A DNA stretch of 64,000 nucleotides. It comes from Anastatus disparis (taxonomy: Eukaryota > Arthropoda > Insecta > Hymenoptera > Eupelmidae). This document shows, piece after piece, positions 57,801 to 64,000 of the stretch. Positions within the stretch are counted from its first letter, which is position 1, and every line of letters begins with the position of its first letter. Made by a program: the position numbers and the translations under genes. The notes below the pieces were generated by a model that did not search any database, had not been told where the DNA came from, and was given only the letters and a program-made list of their open reading frames with translations. The stretch is from assembly GCA_017163975.1 (NCBI GenBank), contig JAFFSR010000248.1, positions 1,878,501 through 1,942,500 on the forward strand, read 5' to 3'.

Positions 57801-60800
57801 TCCATTATCAAACTAAACGGAATTTTTTTTTTATTATTAATTCTTGTATGTTTCATTCATTGCATCAATATAAATATCCCGACAATAATGATCGTTAATT
57901 TAAGTCCTTTTCGATATCTTCTATTATTCAACCTTTAATTTTCATTTGAAACAATTTATAAGTATTGGAATTATTCTATAACTAGAAAAACCAAATTTCC
58001 TCTATTGTTTAAGAGGAACAAATATGGTTGTAATTTAGTTTCATAATTTAGTTGAATTTTGTTAAAATGAATAATTTCTTTTATACAGGAAAGAACTACT
58101 CGCGTGAACAAATTATTTTTTATATTTGTAAGCTATAATGATCCCCCCTTACTTAAAATATTAGCGGTCCCTGGCTAAACCTAAGGCAATGAACTAAATA
58201 TATTTGCACTTTTCCATTATCAAACTAAACAAAATTTTTTTTTTATTATTAATTCTTGTATGTTTTATTCATTGCATCAATATAAATATCCCGACATAAA
58301 GGATCGTTAATTTAAGTCGTTTTGGATGTTTTATATTATTCAACCTTTAATCTTCATTTAAAACAATTAATAAGTATTGGAATTATTCTATTACTAGAAA
58401 AACCAAATTTTCTCTATTGTTTGAGATGAATAAATATGGTTGTAATTTAGTTACATAATTTAGTTGAATTTTGTTAAAATGAATTATTTCTTTTATACAG
58501 TAAAGAACTACTCGCGTGAACAAATTATTTTTATATTTGTAAACTATAATAATCCCCCCTTACTTGAAATATTAGTGATCCCCGGCTGAACCTAAGGCAA
58601 TGAACCAAATATATTTGCACTTTTCCATTATCAAACTAAACGGAATTTTTTTTTTTATTATCAATTCTTGTATGTTTCATTTCTTGCATCAATATAAATA
58701 TCTCGACAAAAAGGATTGTTAATTTAATCCTTTTGGATGTTTTCTATTATTCAACCTTTAATCTTCATTTAAAACAATTTATAAGTATTGGAATTATTCT
58801 ATTACTTGAAAAACCAAATTTCCTTTATTGTTTAAGATAAACAAATTTGTTTGTAATTTAGTTTCATAATTTGGTTGAATTTTGTGAAAATGAATTATTT
58901 CTTTTATACAGGAAAGAACAACTCGCGTGAACAAATTATTTTTTATATTTATAAACTCTAATAATCCTTCCTTACTTAAAATATTAGTGGTCCCCGGCTA
59001 AACCTAAGGCAATGAACTAAATATATTTGCACTTTTCCATTATCAAACTAAACGGAATTTTTTTTTTTCATTATTAATTCTTGTATGTTTCATTCATTGC
59101 GTCAATATAAATATCTCGACAATAAGGATCGTTAATTTAAGTCTTTTTGGATATGTTCTATTATTCAACCTTCAATCTTCATTTGTAACCATTTATAAGT
59201 ATTGGAATTATTCTATAACTAGAAAAACCAAATTTCCTCTATTGTTTAAGATGAATAAATATGGTTGTAATTTAGTTCCATAATTCAGTTGAATTTTGTT
59301 AAAATGAATTATTTCTTTTATACAGGAAAGAACTACTCGCGTGAACAAATTATTTTTTATATTTGTAAACTATAATAATCCCCACTTACTTAAAATATTA
59401 GCGGTCCCCGGCCAAACCTAAGGCAATGAACTAAATATATTTGCACTTTTTTGTTATCAAACTAAACGGAATTTTTCTTTTTATTAGTAATTCTTGTATG
59501 TTTCATTCATTGCATCAATATAAATATCCCGACAATAAGGATAGTTAATTTAAGTCCTTTCGGATGTGTTCTATTATTCAACCTTTAATCTTCATTTGAA
59601 ACAATTAAGTGTGAGTATTGGAATTATTCTATTACTAGAAAAACCAAATTTCCTCTATTGTTTAAGTTGAATAAATATGGTTGTAATTTAGTTTTATAAT
59701 TCAGTTGAATTTTGTTAAAATGAACTATTTCTTTTATACAGGAAAGGACTACTCGCGTGAACAAATTATTTTTTATATTTGTAAACTATAATAATCCCCA
59801 CTTACTTAAAATATTAGCGGTCCCCGGCCAAACCCAAGGCAATGAACTAAATATATTTGCACTTTTTTATTATCAAACTAAACGGAATTTTTCTTTTTAT
59901 TATTAATTCTTGTATGTTTCATTCATTGCATCAATATAAATATCCCGACAATAAGGATAGTTAATTTAAGTCCTTTCGGATGTGTTCTATTATTCAACCT
60001 TTAATCTTCATTTGAAACAATTAAGTGTGAGTATTGGAATTATTCTATTACTAGAAAAACCAAATTTCCTCTATTGTTTGAGATGAATAAATATGGTTGT
60101 AATTTAGTTTTATAATTTAGTTGAATTTTGTTAAAATGAACTATTTCTTTTATACAGGAAAGAACTACTCGCGTGAACAAATTATTTTTTATATTTGTAA
60201 ACTATAATAATCCTCTCTCACTCAAAATATTAGCGGTCCCCGGCTAAACCTAAGGCAATGAACTAAATATATTTGCACTTTTCCATTATCAAACTAAACG
60301 GAATTTTTTTTTTATTAATAATTCTTGTATGTTTCATTCATTGCGTCAATATAAATATCTCGACAATAATGATCGTTAATTTAAGTCCTTTAGGATATGT
60401 TCCATTATTTAACCTTTAATCTTAATTTAAAACAATTTATAAGTATTAGAATTATTCTATTACTAGAAAAATCAAATTTCCTCTTTTGTTTAAGATAAAC
60501 AAATTTGTTTGTAATTTAGTTACATAATTTAGTTGAATTTTGTTAAAATGAATTATTTTTTTTATACAGGAAAAAACTACTCGCGTGAACAAATTATTTA
60601 TATATTTGCAAACTATAATAATCCTTCCTTACTTAAAATATTAGCGGTCCCCGGCTAAACCTAAGGCAATGAACTAAATATATTTGCACTTTTCTATTAT
60701 CAAACTAAACGGAATTTTTTTTTTTCATTAATAATTCTTGTATGTTTCATTCATTGCGTCAATATAAATATCTTGACAATAAGGATCGTTAATTTAAGTC

Positions 60801-62258
60801 CTTTTGGATATGTTCTATTATTCAACCTTCAATCTTCATTTGAAACCATTTATAAGTATTGGAATTATTCTATAACTAGAAAAACCAAATTTCCTCTATT
60901 GTTTAAGATGAATAAATATGGTTGTAATTTAGTTCCATAATTCAGTTGAATTTAGTTAAAATGAATTATTTCTTTTATACAGGAAAGAACTACTCGCGTG
61001 AACAAATTATTTTTTATATTTGTAAACTATAATCATCCCCGCTTACTTAAAATATTAGCGGTCCCCGGCCAAACCTAAGGCAATGAACTAAATATATTTG
61101 CACTTTTTTATCATCAAACTAAACGGAATTTTTCTTTTTATTATTAATTCTTGTATGTTTCATTCATTGCATCAATATAAATATCCCGACAATAAGGATA
61201 GTTAATTTAAGTCCTTTCGGATGTGTTCTATTATTCAACCTTTAATCTTCATTTGAAACAATTAAGTGTGAGTATTGGAATTATTCTATTACTAGAAAAA
61301 CCAAATTTTCTCTATTGTTTAAGATGAATAAATATGGTTGTAATTTAGTTTTATAATTTAGTTGAATTTTGTTAAAATGAACTATTTCTTTTATACAGGA
61401 AAGAACTACTCGCGTGAACAAATTATTTTTTATATTTTTAAACTATAATAATCCTCTCTTACTCAAAATATTAGCGGTCCCCGGCTAAACCTAAGGCAAT
61501 AAACTAAATATATTTGCACTTTTCCATTATCAAACTAAACGGGATTTTTTCTTTATTATTAATTCTTGTATGTTTTATTTATTGCATCAATATAAATATC
61601 CCGACAATAATGATCGTTAATTTAAGTCCTTTCGGATATGTTATATTATTCAACCTTTAATCTTCATTTGAAACAATTTATAAGTATTGGAATTATTCTA
61701 TTACTAGAAAAACCAAATTTCCTCTATTGTTTAAGATGAATAAATATGGTTGTAATTTAGTTTCATAATTTAGTTGAATTTTGTTAAAATGAATTATTTC
61801 TTTTATACAGTAAAGAACTACTCGCGTGAACAAATTATTTTTTATATTTGTAAACTATAATAATCCCCCCTTACTTAAAATATTAGCGGTCCCCGGCTAA
61901 ACTTCAGGCAATGAACTAAATATATTTGCACTTTTTTACTATCAAACTAAACGGAATTTTTCTTTTTATTATTAATTCTTGTATGTTTCATTCATTGCAT
62001 CAATATAAATATCCCGACAATAAGGATAGTTAATTTAAGTCCTTTTGGATGTGTTCTATTATTCAACCTTTAATCTTTATTTGAAACAATTAAGTGTGAG
62101 TATTGGAATTATTCTATTACTAGAAAAACCAAATTTCCTCTATTGTTTAAGATGAATAAATATGGTTGTAATTTAGTTTTATAATATAGTTGAATTTTGT
62201 TAAAATGAACTATTTCTTTTATACAGGAAAGAACTACTCCCGTAAACAAATTATTTTT
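51871..62258. repeat. Satellite array: 25 tandem copies of a ~412-bp monomer
   Basis: Landmark GGTCCCCGGCTAAACCTAAGG recurs at about 51915, 52328, 52739, 53152, 53564, 53976, 54387, 54798, 55210, 55621, 56104 and so on to 61888: 25 copies at a spacing of 410-416 bp. One interval of 483 bp (55621 to 56104) contains a partial internal duplication. Other conserved blocks per monomer are TTGCACTTTTCCATTATCAA, TCATTCATTGCATCAATATA, TAAGTATTGGAATTATTCTA and GAACTACTCGCGTGAACAAA. The last copy ends in a poly(A)-like stretch at 62258. Confidence 0.97.
54360..57350. repeat. Higher-order duplication of a three-monomer block inside the satellite
   Basis: The block 54387-55621 recurs at 56104-57341, shifted by about 1717 bp, including rare variants shared only by these two: TTATTAAACTAAACGG, GTCGTTTTGGATGTTTTATA, TACTAGGAAAACC, GAACTACTTGCGTG and GTCCTCGGC. 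This points to a recent segmental duplication within the array. Confidence 0.85.
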
Positions 62259-63629
62259 TAAAAAAAAATCTAATATTTAGTTAAAAGATCTTTTTGACAG
62301 ATTTATACAGACATGTCACACAAACAAAAGTAAAAAATAAAGAAAAAAGGCTAGACAATGTTACATTCCGTTTAGATTTTATTTTTTTTTTCTTTTTGTT
62401 TCCGGTAAAGTTAAATAATAGTTTTTCTTTATATAAATAAGGAGATATGCACCCAAAAGTCGGAAAAGTGAGAAAAATTATAATTAAAAATTAGATTGTT
62501 GGATTTAAGTCAATAAACTAGTGATCTTTTCTTTTTAGGATAAATGCTGTTAGCATCTTAACAGAGGATCGCTATACTAAAGATAATTTTTGTTTTACTT
62601 TATTTCCTGAGGGTTTATTTTAAAGTATATGGCGAGCACGTGGTTTCATTTCTTAGTTTTAATTTTTATTCTCTATAGGTATCAATAATTACTTGATAAT
62701 TGCATCGAAAGATTTAATTCTAGTTAATTTATTCCAGAGGTCATATTATGTTGCTGAGATCAATGTTTGCTTTCTGAATTCGATTACAAATATAGTTAGG
62801 TGTTCTACTTAATCGAATTCAGTATATTTCAGTCAGTACCATCATTCAATTAAAATTCTTAATCTAATATTCTTAAACCAAACGGATATTATATCACGCA
62901 TATCTTTTAATCTCGTGTAAAAAGATTATATCTTAACTTACATTTCTAGTTTGAATTTTGGGTTGTAGTTGATATTTTAAATTATTTATTTAGCTGTCTT
63001 ATCTTTGCGTCTCTTCGGATCCTAATTATTGAACATTTTCCTTCTATTGTCAATATTTTTACTCTTGCATAAAATGATTTTGATTCAGTCTATTCAGTCA
63101 CGTTGCAAATCTTGCTTCCGTCCTACACAGTAACGTTAGATTCGCCAACATTCACTTGGATGATGGCTCAAACATGCACTCTCGCCTAAAAATTGCATGT
63201 ATCCCTCCTATAAATTTTTTTTTCCATTTTTTTTTTATTTATTCGCATAGTTTCATTTATTATTTTATTTTATTTCCCCTTTGTTAAAATACGTATATAT
63301 AGGAAAACTAGTTTATTACGTGATGTGCACTTATCACGAATACCTGAACTCATCTTTCTCTTGACCATCTTTTTCAAGAGGTTTTCTCTATATACCGCTC
63401 CACCCTTTACATTGAATACGTATATATTATCATTATTTTTCATTATTATTTTTTCACGATTGTTTTTTCACCATCGTTACTTATTTCATTCTTTTATTAT
63501 TCATTTTATTCGTATTTTTCCCTTTTCTTGTACATTTCTCGCAAAAATAACAATTGTACCCCCTTATAAAAATGAAATCAGAACACCACAAAATCCAGGG
63601 GTGCAGTGTATAAATTCACCACAGTGTAT
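62259..63629. other. Non-coding sequence after the satellite
   Basis: AT-rich, with no gene supported. The open frame near 63325-63633 is Phe/Ile/Leu-rich and explained by T-rich composition. Confidence 0.4.
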
Positions 63630-63763
63630 GTAATAAATTCTTTGGAATGTCAAGAATGTGCCTCTTCTACGAATTTCAGTCATGAATAGTTAAATTTTTA
63701 TTCAAATTCATAATTTAAATGTAGATAAGGTAGAACTTTATGTCGGTATGAGGATTCCCCTTA
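63630..63763. mobile_element. Single arm of the 27073-27470 MITE family
   Basis: The sequence AAATTCTTTGGAATGTCAAG through GAAGGTAGA-like and TCGGTATGAGGATTCCCC matches the right arm of the MITE at 27073-27470 (AAGAATGTACCTCTTCTATG ... GTAGATAAGGTAGATCTC). Only one arm is present. Confidence 0.8.
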
Positions 63764-64000
63764 AATAATATCAAACTTGGTATTGAAACAATTTTATAAT
63801 TCGTTGTTTGTAAAAGTTATCTATATCACAGTTAGTATATATATCTATATATACACATGGTGATTACTTTTCTTTTCGGCATATCTTAACCTCAATTCTA
63901 TTTAAATATTTTGTAATCTAAATCGAAGATTACAAAAAGAATTTGTGTAGAAATATTATATTTGATAAAATGTAAAAAGTGCACGTGAAATTTAAATAAT
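63764..64000. other. AT-rich end of window
   Basis: Nothing recognisable. Confidence 0.4.

Noticed and set aside
51871..62258. CRISPR-like array
   Set aside because: The unit is about 412 bp, almost identical throughout, without short repeats and unique spacers, and the DNA is eukaryotic.
63325..63633. 102-residue frame near the window end
   Set aside because: Phe/Ile/Leu-rich translation of T-rich DNA, without start context or domain.

Overview
The window is AT-rich eukaryotic DNA built almost entirely of mobile elements and a satellite array. Spliceable genes, insect-style TATA/CAGT promoters, AAGATGG-type start contexts, TTAA- and TA-flanked MITEs, Gypsy and LINE retroelements and Polinton genes of insect type all suggest an insect. 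A parasitoid-type hymenopteran is my best guess, but the sequence does not settle it. I see no convincing ordinary host gene, tRNA, rRNA or CRISPR array.

Region 1 (1793-20981) is the centrepiece: an end-to-end Polinton/Maverick (adintovirus-like) element of about 19.2 kb. It has inverted terminal repeats of about 112 bp and a perfect 6-bp target duplication, TCAGTC. It carries a leftward acidic/RING-like gene (2724-3608), a rightward protein-primed DNA polymerase B gene that appears to be split by two introns (5772-11190), a small leftward gene (11323-11538), and a tightly packed rightward cluster. The cluster holds the packaging ATPase, two conserved Polinton proteins, a parvovirus-like phospholipase A2, a retroviral-type integrase with chromodomain, the penton-like minor capsid protein, a pVI-like protein and the double jelly-roll major capsid protein. 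Then come an uncharacterised Polinton protein, an adenain-like protease, an unrecognised gene and a 418-bp palindrome. Together they supply self-synthesis (polymerase), chromosomal insertion (integrase), virion building and genome packaging (capsid proteins, ATPase), maturation (protease) and probably membrane penetration (phospholipase). Only two lesions are obvious: a frameshift in an A9 run in the polymerase and an in-frame TGA near the capsid C-terminus.

Region 2 (1-1786 and 20988-25600) flanks the element and contains relics of older Polintons: a decayed small gene on the left and a broken, truncated polymerase B on the right (minus strand).

Region 3 (25600-43200) is a graveyard of MITEs, including nested ones, plus an old LTR-type element. 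Into that old element a young gag-only Gypsy element (32080-37143, near-identical 734-bp LTRs, ATAT target duplication) and a hAT-type MITE have inserted.

Region 4 (43230-49018) is a decayed LINE with ORF1, endonuclease and reverse transcriptase, followed by a small relic resembling a Mutator-like transposase and a foldback element.

Region 5 (51871-62258) is a 25-copy tandem array of a monomer of about 412 bp, with higher-order structure and a curious conserved splice-site-like block in nearly every copy. The last 1.7 kb is AT-rich DNA with one MITE arm.
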